DNA of 64,000 bases from positions 53,824 through 117,823 of the forward strand of contig CAWEAZ010000008.1 of NCBI GenBank assembly GCA_963807155.1. The letters are read 5' to 3'. The position numbers were made by a program, and so were the translations under genes. The notes below the pieces were generated by a model, which saw nothing but the letters and a program-made list of their open reading frames with translations, did no database searches and was not told the origin of the DNA. The DNA is from JACCZX01 sp963807155 (GTDB lineage: Bacteria > Pseudomonadota > Gammaproteobacteria > Burkholderiales > Burkholderiaceae_F). Shown here piece by piece: positions 28,567 through 37,121 of the stretch (position 1 is its first letter; every line of letters begins with the position of its first letter).

Positions 28567-29148
28567 GCGGCGGAGTGTTCGGCGGCGGGATTGCCGCATT
28601 CGGCGGCGGCGTGTTCGGCGGCGGCGCGTTCGGTGGAGGAATTGCCGCATTCCGTGGCGGTGCGCTGACATAAGGGGCCGGCGCCGGACCGGCACTGACT
28701 TGGCGCATCGAACGCGCGTAGCTGGCGGGCATCGGAACCTTGTGACCTTGCGAATACATGCACTGGTAATAGCTGCTGTCGAGCCGCTGCTGCGAGGTGT
28801 ACGACGCGGCTTGCGCATTGCCCGCGCCGACCGCACCGCCGGTAAACAAACCGAGCCCGGCTCCGACGCGGGCACCCTCACCACCGCCAAGTATTCCGCC
28901 GACGGCAGCACCGAGAAGCGTACCGACGACTGCGCTTCCTACTGCTGCGTCGGCCGCAGCTTCATTCGGCGTGGTTCCGGTCGCCTGGACCGCGTACTGG
29001 CGGCACGACGCATCATCGATTTGAAATTGGTCGAAGCTCTTGCGACTGCCGGGCATCGCGCTGTAGGTCGGTCCGGTGGGCACCGTCGCGCAACCCGTCA
29101 GCGCCGCCAGGGCGCAGCGATCACGATAAGCCTGGACGCAATGTTCAT
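28511..29148 (-). CDS. glycine-zipper lipoprotein with proline-rich repeat tail, one frameshift
   Basis: Reads as an outer-membrane lipoprotein of about 212 residues. The start at 29148 (NIASRLIVIAA) joins, after a one-base shift near 29110, the continuation ALAALTGCATVP with a lipobox Cys. The middle has a glycine zipper (AVVGTLLGAAVGGILGGGEGARVGAGLGLFTGG, quoted here only in part as a membrane-inserting hairpin), then SSYYQCMYSQGHKVP. The last 45 residues are imperfect PPPN repeats (PPPNAPPPNTPPPN). Such proteins resemble the Rick_17kDa/YMGG family. It is convergent with the DUF72 gene. Confidence 0.7.
28520..28660. repeat. short tandem repeats coding for PPPN units
   Basis: Imperfect copies of a 15-base unit close to GGCGGCGTGTTCGGC on the plus strand, spaced by copies of ATTGCCGCATTCG. 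They encode the PPPNxPPPN tail of the lipoprotein at 28511-29148. Repeat slippage probably explains copy-number variation. Confidence 0.75.
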
Positions 29149-29642
29149 TGCGCGCCTTGGCGCGGTTGAGGAGCAACGCGTTGCCAGCCCTCGGCGCAAG
29201 TGCTCACATAGGGGTAGTAGCTTCTGCGAACTGGCGCACCAGTACCACCATTGCTGCGCGTTCGGATTGGTGTTCGATGCCGCCGGCGGTACGGGCGTTG
29301 CCGAAGACTGTTCGCTTTCGACCCACACGCGCGGTTCGTGCGCAGGCGCGTAGAGCGACTGCCGGTGAATACGCAGTAGCCGGGTCCCCAATAACCGGCA
29401 CCCCAGTAGCCGGGCCCCAGTAACCGGGACCCCAGTAGCCCGGCCCCAAAAGCCGCCACCCCAGAAGCCGAATGAGAGACGGGCCGCCGTGATGATGGTG
29501 CACCACCGTGATAACCCCACCACCGCCGTGATAACCACCACGCGCCCGCCACCGCCCCCGGGCGCGCGAATGCGGAATCGGCGACGGCCATCAGGCCAAC
29601 TGCGACCGCAGCGGCAGCGACGAGTGTCTTAAGCGGTGTCAT
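29145..29642 (-). CDS. secreted Gly/Tyr/Trp-rich repeat protein, frame-shifted
   Basis: A signal peptide (TLVAAAAVAVGLMAVADSAFA) is followed by a Gly/His-rich segment (GYHGG, VHHHHGG) and then repeats of the form GPGYWG or GAGYWG. The C-terminus contains YYPYVSTCAEGWQRV, a conserved ending of a family of small secreted betaproteobacterial proteins. These pieces lie in at least two frames, with shifts near 29560, 29460 and 29230, so the exact protein cannot be given. Function is unknown; the composition suggests a surface or outer-membrane association. It lies immediately upstream of the glycine-zipper lipoprotein on the same strand. Confidence 0.6.
   Translation of the reverse strand: MTPLKTLVAAAAVAVGLMAVADSAFARPGAVAGAWWLSRRWWGYHGGAPSSRRPVSHSASGVAAFGAGLLGSRLLGPGYWGAGYWGPGYCVFTGSRSTRLRTNRACGSKANSLRQRPYRRRHRTPIRTRSNGGTGAPVRRSYYPYVSTCAEGWQRVAPQPRQGAQ
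29374..29467. repeat. ~15-bp tandem repeats encoding GYWG units
   Basis: About six imperfect copies of a unit close to CAGTAGCCGGGCCCC. Read on the minus strand they give GPGYWG-type repeats. Slippage or sequencing error in the C-runs likely causes the frame changes of the host gene. Confidence 0.75.
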
Positions 29643-29750
29643 ACAAGTTCCTCACATGCATCTCGAGCAATACGACTCAACGGGTGAATGCTAGTTCGCG
29701 CCGACCGAAAAAGCCGTAGCAAAATGTAACGAATCCGCCCGGATGAGCCC

Positions 29751-30236
29751 CTAGTCGCGTTTCACGGGTGCGGCTTTCGCCTCGATCCGGGCTTCCAGGG
29801 CTTGCAGCCCGCGCAAAACCCCCAACGCCAGCAGCGTTGCACCGACAGCAAGCCACCACTGCTGCAGCGCCGCGCACACGCCGATGCCGCCTGAAAACAG
29901 CAGCGATGTTGCAGTCGTAAGTCCTTCAACCCGTTGCCCGTCAGGCCGAAAAATCGTGCCGGCGCCAATGAAGCCGAGCGCGGTTACGACACCGCCCACC
30001 AGTCGAAACGGGTCTGCGCTGATCACCTCAGGGTGTTGACGTGAAAAGGTCGCAAGCATCGCGTCACCGAGTCCCACCAGCAGCGCGCAAGCGCCGGCGA
30101 GCATCATGTGCGTTCGAAATCCAGCGGGCTTGTTAGCTGTTTCGCGCTCGTAGCCGATCATGCCGCCGAGCAGCATTGCGGCCGCAACTTCGGCCAGCAC
30201 GACCAGTTGCGGCCACGCCGGTCCCAGCGCGTCCAT
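29751..30236 (-). CDS. MgtC/SapB family membrane protein
   Basis: A 161-residue protein with four to five membrane helices and the family blocks LLGGMIGYERE, KPAGFRTHMMLAGACALL, ALGFIGAGTIFR and GLTTATSLLFSGGIGVC. The conserved acidic and Arg residues in GYERE and FRTH are present. MgtC proteins help bacteria grow in low Mg2+ by affecting ATP synthase and membrane potential; non-pathogen homologues have unclear roles. It is intact; the ATG at 30236 lies 41 bases past the end of the next upstream gene. Confidence 0.85.
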   Translation of the reverse strand: MDALGPAWPQLVVLAEVAAAMLLGGMIGYERETANKPAGFRTHMMLAGACALLVGLGDAMLATFSRQHPEVISADPFRLVGGVVTALGFIGAGTIFRPDGQRVEGLTTATSLLFSGGIGVCAALQQWWLAVGATLLALGVLRGLQALEARIEAKAAPVKRD

Positions 30237-30277
30237 ACAACGCTACGCGCGGTTCAATATGTGAGTAGCGTGCGCGG

Positions 30278-30598
30278 CTAATGCTTCCAGGGAATGTAGT
30301 CGCGCAAATCGCTCGGAATGTAGCTGCGCAAATTGTTTAGAACGGCGCGACGGTCCCGTAATACATAAACGGCGATCAGCGCTACAACGGCGGCGCTTCC
30401 CAATGCAATCAGCGACGGTCTGGCCTTGCGCAAACGGCGCTTCCAGATTTCGCGCGTGCGATCTTGTTCGAGCAGCACGGGTTCCAGACTCGCTTCATAC
30501 GCCGGCGAAATCGGATCGCTAGCCGGGAAACTTTCTGCGATCGCCTGATCGAGCAGCCGTTCGCGGTGTTCAGGGGCTTTGGTGGTGGTGATTGCCAT
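30278..30598 (-). CDS. small single-pass membrane protein with ESFPASDP motif
   Basis: A 106-residue protein. The start at 30598 follows GGGAGAATCCC, a good ribosome-binding site. The N-terminal half contains LLDQAIAESFPASDPISPA, a motif shared by many short proteobacterial proteins of unknown function. One membrane helix (SLIALGSAAVVALIAVYVL) follows, then a tail with two similar repeats, LRSYIPSD and LRDYIPWKH. Orientation and role are unknown. Confidence 0.65.
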   Translation of the reverse strand: MAITTTKAPEHRERLLDQAIAESFPASDPISPAYEASLEPVLLEQDRTREIWKRRLRKARPSLIALGSAAVVALIAVYVLRDRRAVLNNLRSYIPSDLRDYIPWKH

Positions 30599-30737
30599 GG
30601 GATTCTCCCGATGAAATTTTTGCGCGCGCTTTTGATCATTGAAGAGGCGCGAGTGTGTAGGAAAAGCAAGCTCCATGCCGTCAGTGCTTCGGCATGCCAG
30701 CGCGATAGGCTCGCTGCCGGTCGGCTATCCTAGGCTG

Positions 30738-31271
30738 ATGGTCCGGACGACTCTGAGCGATCTGATCACCCGCGTTGGCTCGGAAATTGGAGTCAGCGAG
30801 TGGTTCGAGATGACGCAGAGCGTCATCGACGGCTTTGCGCGCGCCACCGGGGACTTGCAATGGATCCACGTGGACGCTGAGCGCGCGGCGCGCGAGTCGC
30901 CATTTAAGTCACACGACGGTACAGGTTCGACGGTTGCGCACGGATTTCTGACGCTATCGCTGCTTTCGCACTGGATGGACACTACGGTTGAAGTTACCGA
31001 TCGAGGTGCCGGCATTAACGCAGGATTCAACAGAATTCGCTTTACGGGCCCGGTCGTTGTCGGAAGTCGGATCCGCGCGCGCTTCGCGCTCGCGTCGAGC
31101 GGGCCGATTCGCGGCGGTGCAAAGCTGCTATGGAACGTCAGCGTGGAACGCGAAGGTCAGAGCCGACCGGTGCTGACTGCCGAGTGGTTGACTCGTGTGT
31201 TGACCGCGGCCGTGCCGGAGGCAGCGTCGGATCAGCGGGCATCTCGCTCTCCGAGGATGTCCTCCACGTAA
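30738..31271 (+). CDS. MaoC family (R)-specific enoyl hydratase-like protein
   Basis: A 177-residue single-hotdog protein with the hydratase 2 motif FARATGDLQWIHVDAERA, in which Asp and His form the catalytic pair, followed by TVAHGFLTLSLLSHW and INAGFNRIRFTGPVVVGSRIRARF. MaoC-type enzymes hydrate trans-2-enoyl-CoA to (R)-3-hydroxyacyl-CoA. The start at 30738 begins the conserved region; a longer frame upstream lacks support. The 3' end overlaps the convergent permease gene by 40 bases. Confidence 0.85.
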   Translation: MVRTTLSDLITRVGSEIGVSEWFEMTQSVIDGFARATGDLQWIHVDAERAARESPFKSHDGTGSTVAHGFLTLSLLSHWMDTTVEVTDRGAGINAGFNRIRFTGPVVVGSRIRARFALASSGPIRGGAKLLWNVSVEREGQSRPVLTAEWLTRVLTAAVPEAASDQRASRSPRMSST

Positions 31272-32243
31272 ACCATCTGTACCAGCACCATCAGTGCGGC
31301 AGCTGCGGGCGCCGCCAGTAGCAGCCCGAGCCAGCCGAAGAGCAGTGCGGCCACAACCATCGCCGTCAGCGTGACTGCCGGCGGCAACTTGACGGTGGTG
31401 CGGTCGATCAACGGTGAAAGCACATAGCCTTCCACGGCTCTGGATCGCGCCGTACAGCACAACGACATAAAGGACTTGCGTGGGCCCTTGCAGCAATGCG
31501 AACAGCGCAGCTGGAATCAAAGCCAATATCGGCCCGACATTTGGGATGAAGTCCAGCAGCGCGGCGATCAACGCGAGTGCTCCTGCCAGAGGCACACCAA
31601 GTGCAGTCAATCCAATGAAGACGGCAATGCCAACGATCGTCATTGAGACTGCTTTACCGATCAGCCACCAGCGCAGCGTATGGCCCATTGCATCCAGGAC
31701 CTCGCGGGCGCGCTTGTGCTGTGCAGGTGGAAATAACCGAACGGTGCCTTCGACATAGGGGCGAGGATCGGCCGCGAGATAAAGCGCAATCACGAGTACA
31801 ACGACGGTATTGGCCAGCGCCTTAAGGGTCCCCGACATATGGCGCTCGGTCGCTTTGCTTGCGACTTCCGGCTGAGTCGGTATCGAGTCCGCATGCGGGG
31901 CGCTGTCAATGAGCGTCTCAAGCCAGACGAAGCGCTGCAACTCCTGCTGCAACCTTTGTAGCGATGTCGGCAATGCAGTGCGCAGCTCTCCAATTTGCTC
32001 ACCGATCGATGGTGCGATCAACCACCCGATCGCGGTGAGCGAAAGCGCGAGCAGCACGACGACGATCACGACCGCCCATCGCGGCGGTATACCGACTCGC
32101 TTCGCAAGCAGCTCGGCCAGTGCGCGCAGCAACACCGCAATCAGGATGGCGGCGAAAAGCAGCAGCACGATCTCGCTCACGAAAATGACCAGCAGCAGGG
32201 CGAGCGCCGCGATGACTACGTTGACGACTGTGCGAGTGCGCAT
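31232..32243 (-). CDS. AI-2E family (PerM-like) transporter, one frameshift
   Basis: An integral membrane protein of about 337 residues with seven to eight helices. It opens with VVNVVIAALALLLVIFVSEIV, contains the extracellular coiled-coil stretch typical of the family, and has LLDFIPNVGPILALIPAALFAL. One extra base near 31440 separates the final segment (EGYVLSPLIDRTTVKLPPA, then the last helix and ILGERDAR), which is the family's most conserved block. Members export small solutes or protons; the autoinducer name is historical. Convergent with maoC-like gene. Confidence 0.8.
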
Positions 32244-32282
32244 TTAATGGCTCGTGAAATTTGGTAATCAGATCGGAAAACG

Positions 32283-34121
32283 TCAGGACGAGAAGCCCTG
32301 AGCAGCGAGTTCTCGCTTCTCGAGCGCTGACCATAGCTCGAACTTGGCTGCAATCTGGTGCTCGATTTGTTCGATGCGATGCCGGTCCGCTTTGATTTGG
32401 TCGACGCTTGACTGGTGATAGTCCGCATGACTCATGCGCTCGCGTAATTTCTCGCTGCTCGTTTTCTAAGGGCTTCAATTTCGGCGGGCAACGCCGTCAG
32501 CTCGCGTTTCTCCTTGAACGAAAGCTTGACTCTCGGCGCGCGAGATGTGGCGGGCTGGGCGGATGTTGAGTCCGGCTTGCTTGAAAGTTCGACGCGTTTG
32601 TCCGGCCTCTGCCGCAGCCAGTCCGAATAGCCCCCGACGTACTCGCGCCACACGCCTTTGCCTTCGGCGACCAGTGTTTGCGTGACGACGTTATCGAGAA
32701 ATGCGCGGTCGTGGCTGACCAGCAGCAACGTGCCGTCGTATTGCTGCAGCGTCGCCTCGAGCAGCTCAAGCGACTCGATATCGAGATCGTTGGTCGGCTC
32801 GTCGAGCACCAGCAGGTTGGCCGGTTGCGCGAACAATCGCGCAAGCAGCAATCGGTTGCGTTCGCCGCCGGACAAGGTCTTGATCGGCGCTTCCGCGCGC
32901 TGTGGCGGAAATAAAAAGTCGCCGAGGTAGGTCATCACGTGCTTGCGCTCGCCTCCGATTTCGATCCAGTCGGACCCGGGGCTGATCGTTTCGATCAGCG
33001 TCTTGTCCGGGTCAAGCGCCGCGCGCATCTGATCAAAGTAAGCCGGGCTCACTTTGGTGCCCGTGCGTACCGTGCCGTGATCAGGTGGCAGAGTGCCGAG
33101 CATCAACCGCAGCAGAGTCGTTTTGCCGGCGCCGTTAGGTCCGATCAACCCGATGCGGTCGCCGCGCAGGATCCGCATCGAAAACTTGTCCGCGATAAGC
33201 GTTGCGCCGAACTGCTTGGTCACATCGGTGAGCTCGGTGACCAATTTGCCCGAGCGCTCGCCAGCATCGACGGCGAGTTTCACGCGGCCGATGTTTTCGC
33301 GGCGCGCGGCGCGCTCGCGCCGCAACTGCTCAAGCCGCTCGACTCGCCCCGCGTTGCGCGTGCGTCTCGCTTCGATGCCGCGCCGAATCCACGCCTCTTC
33401 CTGCTGCCAGAACTTGTCGAACTTGCGGGCTGCGGTCTGCTCGGCCGCCAGCTCGACTGCGCGCCGCGCCTCCCACGCGCTGTAGTTTCCGGGATACGAG
33501 CGCAACAAGCCGCGGTCGAGCTCGACGATGCGAGTGGTGACGCGATCGAGAAACGCGCGGTCGTGCGTGATAACGATCATCGTCTGCTTCGCCAACAGCT
33601 CCTCGAGCAGCGTGATGCCGTCAATATCCAAATGATTGGTCGGCTCGTCGAGCAGCATCAAGTCCGGAGCGAGCGCAAACGCAAGCGCGAGCGCGCCACG
33701 CTTACGCTCGCCGCCGGACAGTCCAGCAGGATCGGCGGCCTCATCGAGTCCCAGCCGATGCATGTATTCGATCAGCCGGGCCTCAATGCGCCAGCGCTCG
33801 CGATCGTCGTGCACTGACTGCGTGAGTGTCAGCATGTGCGTCCAAGCCGCCGCGTAACGCGAGGCTTGCGCGCAACGTGGGCGCAGTGGGCAGCACGGGC
33901 TCTTGCTCGACCATCGCCAGCGACAGCCCGTCCTTTTTCTTGATCTCGCCGTCGTCGAGATCGATCCGACCTGCAATTGCATTCAACAACGAGCTCTTGC
34001 CGGTGCCGTTGCGCCCGATCAATCCAATACGATCGCCGGCGTTCACCGTCAGCGATGCGCGGTCGAGCAACGGATGCAGGCCGAACGCGAGTTCGGCATC
34101 GAGAATCGTCAGTAGGGACAT
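32283..34121 (-). CDS. uup: ABC-F family ATPase, Uup-like, frame-shifted
   Basis: A soluble protein of about 612 residues with two ABC domains and no membrane segments. Domain 1 has GLIGRNGTGKSS, LSGGERKRGALALAFAL and LLDEPTNHLDI; domain 2 has GLIGPNGAGKTT, LSGGERNRLLLARLF and VLDEPTNDLDI. A shift near 33840 splits the first domain, and two near 32460 and 32435 split the C-terminal arm. Bridged, the arm reads LSFKEKRELTALPAEIEAL and ends in KFELWSALEKRELAAQGFSS, the coiled-coil DNA-binding tail that distinguishes Uup from other ABC-F proteins. Uup acts on ribosomes and in precise transposon excision. Confidence 0.8.
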
Positions 34122-34131
34122 CGGTGCTCTG

Positions 34132-35055
34132 TCAATGCACGGCGGAGGGCCGCGCCGAGCTGATCAGGACAATGCCCGTACCCGCACACGCGAGCGCTGC
34201 GGCTTGCAGCCAGTTGAATGCTTCGCCGAGGAAGAATATGCCGACCATCGTGGCGGCGATCGGCAACGCCACCGTGAACACGCCGGCGTGACTAGCAGCC
34301 ACGTGCTTAAGGCCGGCCACCCACATCCATACGGCAAACAAGCTCGCCGCCAGCGAATAAAAAATGAGCAGCAGCCATAGGCTGGCAGTTAACGAGCCGA
34401 CATCAAACGAAGCGAGCTGCCACAGCCCCAGCGGGGCGATCAACAGCAATCCCAGCAGGTTGATGAGCGCCGATACGCGCAGCGGTGAGCGAGTTGCTGA
34501 CAGCCGCTTCGAGATGATCACGTAGATCGCCTCGCACACGACGGCTCCGAACAGCAGCAGGTTGCCGAGCAGCGCGGTCAGCGCCGAGCCGGGCTCAGAT
34601 GTGGGCTCGGTGCTTCGCGCCAACTGCAACAGCACGATGCCGGCCACCGCCAGCGCGATCGCGATCCACACCCGCAGCGTCAACGTTTCGCGCAGGAACC
34701 AGCGCGACAGCAACGCCACGACTGCCGGCAACGTAGCGAGGGTGACGCCGGCTGCGGTCGCGGTCGTCAGCGCGATGCCGCTCAGCATGCAAATCGAAAA
34801 CAGGAAATTCCCAAAGAACGAAAGGAGAAAGAATAGCCACTGCTCGGTACGCGTCAGCGGCGCCTCGTTTTTCGCGCGGAACGTCCAGGGCAGCATCGCG
34901 ACGGAAGCAATGGCAAAGCGCAGAAACGCCAGCGCAAAAACCGGAATCACGGCGACCAGCGGCTTGGATAGCGCAACGTAAGTGCCGACCAGTGCCATTG
35001 AGGCGGTCAGCAGCAAGTACGCGATGAATCTCGACGACGTCGGGGCCGTGCTCAT
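34132..35055 (-). CDS. EamA/DMT superfamily transporter
   Basis: A 307-residue membrane protein with ten predicted helices arranged as two EamA halves (first: AYLLLTASMALVGTYVALSK, LAFLRFAIASVAMLPW; second: LLFGAVVCEAIYVIISKRL, ending VFTVALPIAATMVGIFFLGEAF). Drug/metabolite transporters of this type export amino acids or other metabolites; the substrate is not evident. The ATG at 35055 gives the natural start. It is 10 bases downstream of uup's start, divergent from nothing, and the gene before it is the rhodanese on the other strand. Confidence 0.85.
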   Translation of the reverse strand: MSTAPTSSRFIAYLLLTASMALVGTYVALSKPLVAVIPVFALAFLRFAIASVAMLPWTFRAKNEAPLTRTEQWLFFLLSFFGNFLFSICMLSGIALTTATAAGVTLATLPAVVALLSRWFLRETLTLRVWIAIALAVAGIVLLQLARSTEPTSEPGSALTALLGNLLLFGAVVCEAIYVIISKRLSATRSPLRVSALINLLGLLLIAPLGLWQLASFDVGSLTASLWLLLIFYSLAASLFAVWMWVAGLKHVAASHAGVFTVALPIAATMVGIFFLGEAFNWLQAAALACAGTGIVLISSARPSAVH

Positions 35056-35169
35056 GTGCGAGGCGACGATACCCGACGCCTCGCGGCGGTACGCATATAC
35101 ATATACCGATGTATTTGGTGCCGCCTCGCCAGCATGCTTATGATCATTGCCCTTCTTCACTGACACCGC

Positions 35170-35766
35170 ATGAAAGCCATCAGCTCGCCAATCGCCTGTG
35201 CGCTTTTCGCGCTGCTCGCATCCGTCTCCTTCGGAGCTGCCGCGCAAAAGATCGACCCCTCGCGTGTGCCAGAGGAAATGCGCTCGCGGCAGGGGTTGTA
35301 TCTGTCGCCAACGCAGGCACATCAATTCGTTCGCGCGCAAAAGGGCAAGGTCCTGTTCGTCGATGTGCGCACGCGCGCTGAGGCGCAGTTTCTCGGCATG
35401 GCGACGCCGGTCGATGCGTTGGTGCCGTACGTCGAGTTCCAGGACTTCATGACCGACTGGGACGAGACGAAGGGCTTTTACAAGCTCGAGCCGTTCAGCG
35501 ACTTCGTTCCTGAAATCGGGCGCCGTTTGCAGGCGAAGGGTTTGAGCAAGAACGATCCGGTCGTGCTGATCTGCAAGTCCGGAGAGCGCAGTTCACGCGC
35601 CGCCAACTTGCTCGCCGACTCGGGCTACACGCGCGTCTACACCGTGGTTTATGGATTTGAAGGCGAGTTGTCCGACAGCGGGCGCTACAACGTCAACGGC
35701 TGGAAGAACGCCAAGCTGCCGTGGAGCTACGAGCTCGACAAGAGCAAGATGTATTTTCCGCGCTAA
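35170..35766 (+). CDS. periplasmic rhodanese-like protein
   Basis: A 198-residue protein with a signal peptide (CALFALLASVSFGAAAQ). The rhodanese domain shows KVLFVDVRTRAEAQFLG and the active-site loop LICKSGERSSRAANLL with the catalytic Cys, then the family's WKNAKLPWSYELD end. It could transfer sulfur or take part in envelope redox chemistry. The insertion between the first strand and the loop is longer than in single-domain E. coli rhodaneses. It stands alone, 114 bases from the EamA gene. Confidence 0.8.
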   Translation: MKAISSPIACALFALLASVSFGAAAQKIDPSRVPEEMRSRQGLYLSPTQAHQFVRAQKGKVLFVDVRTRAEAQFLGMATPVDALVPYVEFQDFMTDWDETKGFYKLEPFSDFVPEIGRRLQAKGLSKNDPVVLICKSGERSSRAANLLADSGYTRVYTVVYGFEGELSDSGRYNVNGWKNAKLPWSYELDKSKMYFPR

Positions 35767-35854
35767 CCGCGGGCGGCCGAGGCGGATGTACGCGACGGCT
35801 GATTCTTCGGAGTAGTTTGCACTAGCTGACTCCCCCGCCATAATCGCGGTCGCA

Positions 35855-37105
35855 ATGGCGACCCAGCTCTTCCGGCAGCAGGCAATCGACGCGCAGCGTG
35901 AGAAGCTGCTGGGCGAAGTGTCGCTTGCACGCACGGTTCCGATGTGGGGATACACGCTGCTCGCGGTGGTCTTTGCGCTCGGCTTGGTGGCGTTCTCGAT
36001 CTGGGGCGAATACGCGCGTCGCGAGCGTGTCGATGGATTTCTAGCGCTCGATTCGGGCGCGGCGCGCTTGCTGGCGCCGCAGGCGGGCACGATCACCGAG
36101 ATTCTTGCGAAAGAAGGCGAGGAGGTGGCAGTCGGGCAGCCGCTGATCCGCCTGTCGTTCGAGCGCGTGACCGCGTCGGGCGTTACGTCAGGCGAACTGG
36201 TGCAGCGTGAGATCGGTGATCGCATCAACGGCTTGGAACGCGAGCAGCAACAGGTGCGGTTGCTCGGCAGACAACAAGCCGAGATCCTGCGTCGCAAGAT
36301 GGACGATCTGCAGCGCGAGCTCGCGCAGTTCGAGCTCGAGATCAGGGCCCAGCAAACACGTTTGGCGTCATCTCGCAACGAGTATCAGCGCGCCGAAGAT
36401 CTGTACAAGGACAAGTTCTATTCCGAAAGCAAGCTGATCGAGTTTCGCAACAACGTGCTCGATCAGCAGGTGAAGCTCGAAGGACTGAAGCGCCAGCGCG
36501 CGAGTGTCGAGCGCGAACTGTCGTCAACTCGCTCCGAACTGCCGCTGATTGAAACCAAGGTCGGCTCGCAGATCGATCAGGTCAAGCGTCAGATGAGCGA
36601 GCTGCAGCAGGGCAGCGTGCAGGAAGCGGCGAAGCGCGAGCACGTCATACGTGCGCCGATCGCCGGCGTGCTGACCAACATCGCCGCCAACAGCGGCGAG
36701 GCGGTTGCCGATGAGGCGCCGCTCGCAATGGTGGTGCCCAAGGGCGGCGGCCTGCATGCGCAGCTTCTGGTCCCCACGCGCGCGATCGGCTTCGTGCAAC
36801 CCGGCCAAGCGGTCGTGCTGCGTTACGACGCGTTTCCGTTCCAGCGCTTTGGGCAGTATCGGGGCACCGTCGAGCGCGTCAGCAGCACCGTGTGGTCGCC
36901 CGGCGAAAAAGTCGGCTCGATGACGGTGCGCGAGCCGGTGTATCGAGTGGACGTGAAGCTCGATGCGCAAACCGTTGCGTCGGGCGCGCAGACTCTGGCG
37001 TTGCGACCGGGCATGTCGGTCAACGCCGACATCCTGCAGGAGAAGCGCAAGGTCTGGGAGTGGGTGTTCGAACCGATCCTGTCGCTGAAGGAAAGGCTCG
37101 GCTGA
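35855..37105 (+). CDS. HlyD-family periplasmic adaptor of a peptide exporter
   Basis: A 416-residue membrane-fusion protein. One N-terminal helix (WGYTLLAVVFALGLVAFSIWG) is followed by half a lipoyl domain (LLAPQAGTITEILAKEGEEV), a long coiled coil of about 150 residues (from REIGDRINGLEREQQQVRLL), the second half lipoyl (IRAPIAGVLTNIAANSGEAV) and a beta-barrel region. It should bridge the inner-membrane exporter encoded next and an outer-membrane channel, which is not encoded here. The ABC exporter begins 16 bases after its stop. Confidence 0.9.
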   Translation: MATQLFRQQAIDAQREKLLGEVSLARTVPMWGYTLLAVVFALGLVAFSIWGEYARRERVDGFLALDSGAARLLAPQAGTITEILAKEGEEVAVGQPLIRLSFERVTASGVTSGELVQREIGDRINGLEREQQQVRLLGRQQAEILRRKMDDLQRELAQFELEIRAQQTRLASSRNEYQRAEDLYKDKFYSESKLIEFRNNVLDQQVKLEGLKRQRASVERELSSTRSELPLIETKVGSQIDQVKRQMSELQQGSVQEAAKREHVIRAPIAGVLTNIAANSGEAVADEAPLAMVVPKGGGLHAQLLVPTRAIGFVQPGQAVVLRYDAFPFQRFGQYRGTVERVSSTVWSPGEKVGSMTVREPVYRVDVKLDAQTVASGAQTLALRPGMSVNADILQEKRKVWEWVFEPILSLKERLG

Positions 37106-37121
37106 TGGAGGAGCTTGGGTA

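Noticed and set aside
28520..29467. Short repeats as a possible CRISPR array
   Set aside because: Units are about 15 bases, adjacent without unique spacers, and in frame with repeat proteins.
32283..32436. Independent small gene downstream of uup
   Set aside because: The 50 codons match the Uup C-terminal coiled coil and follow its last conserved helix after a short frame change.
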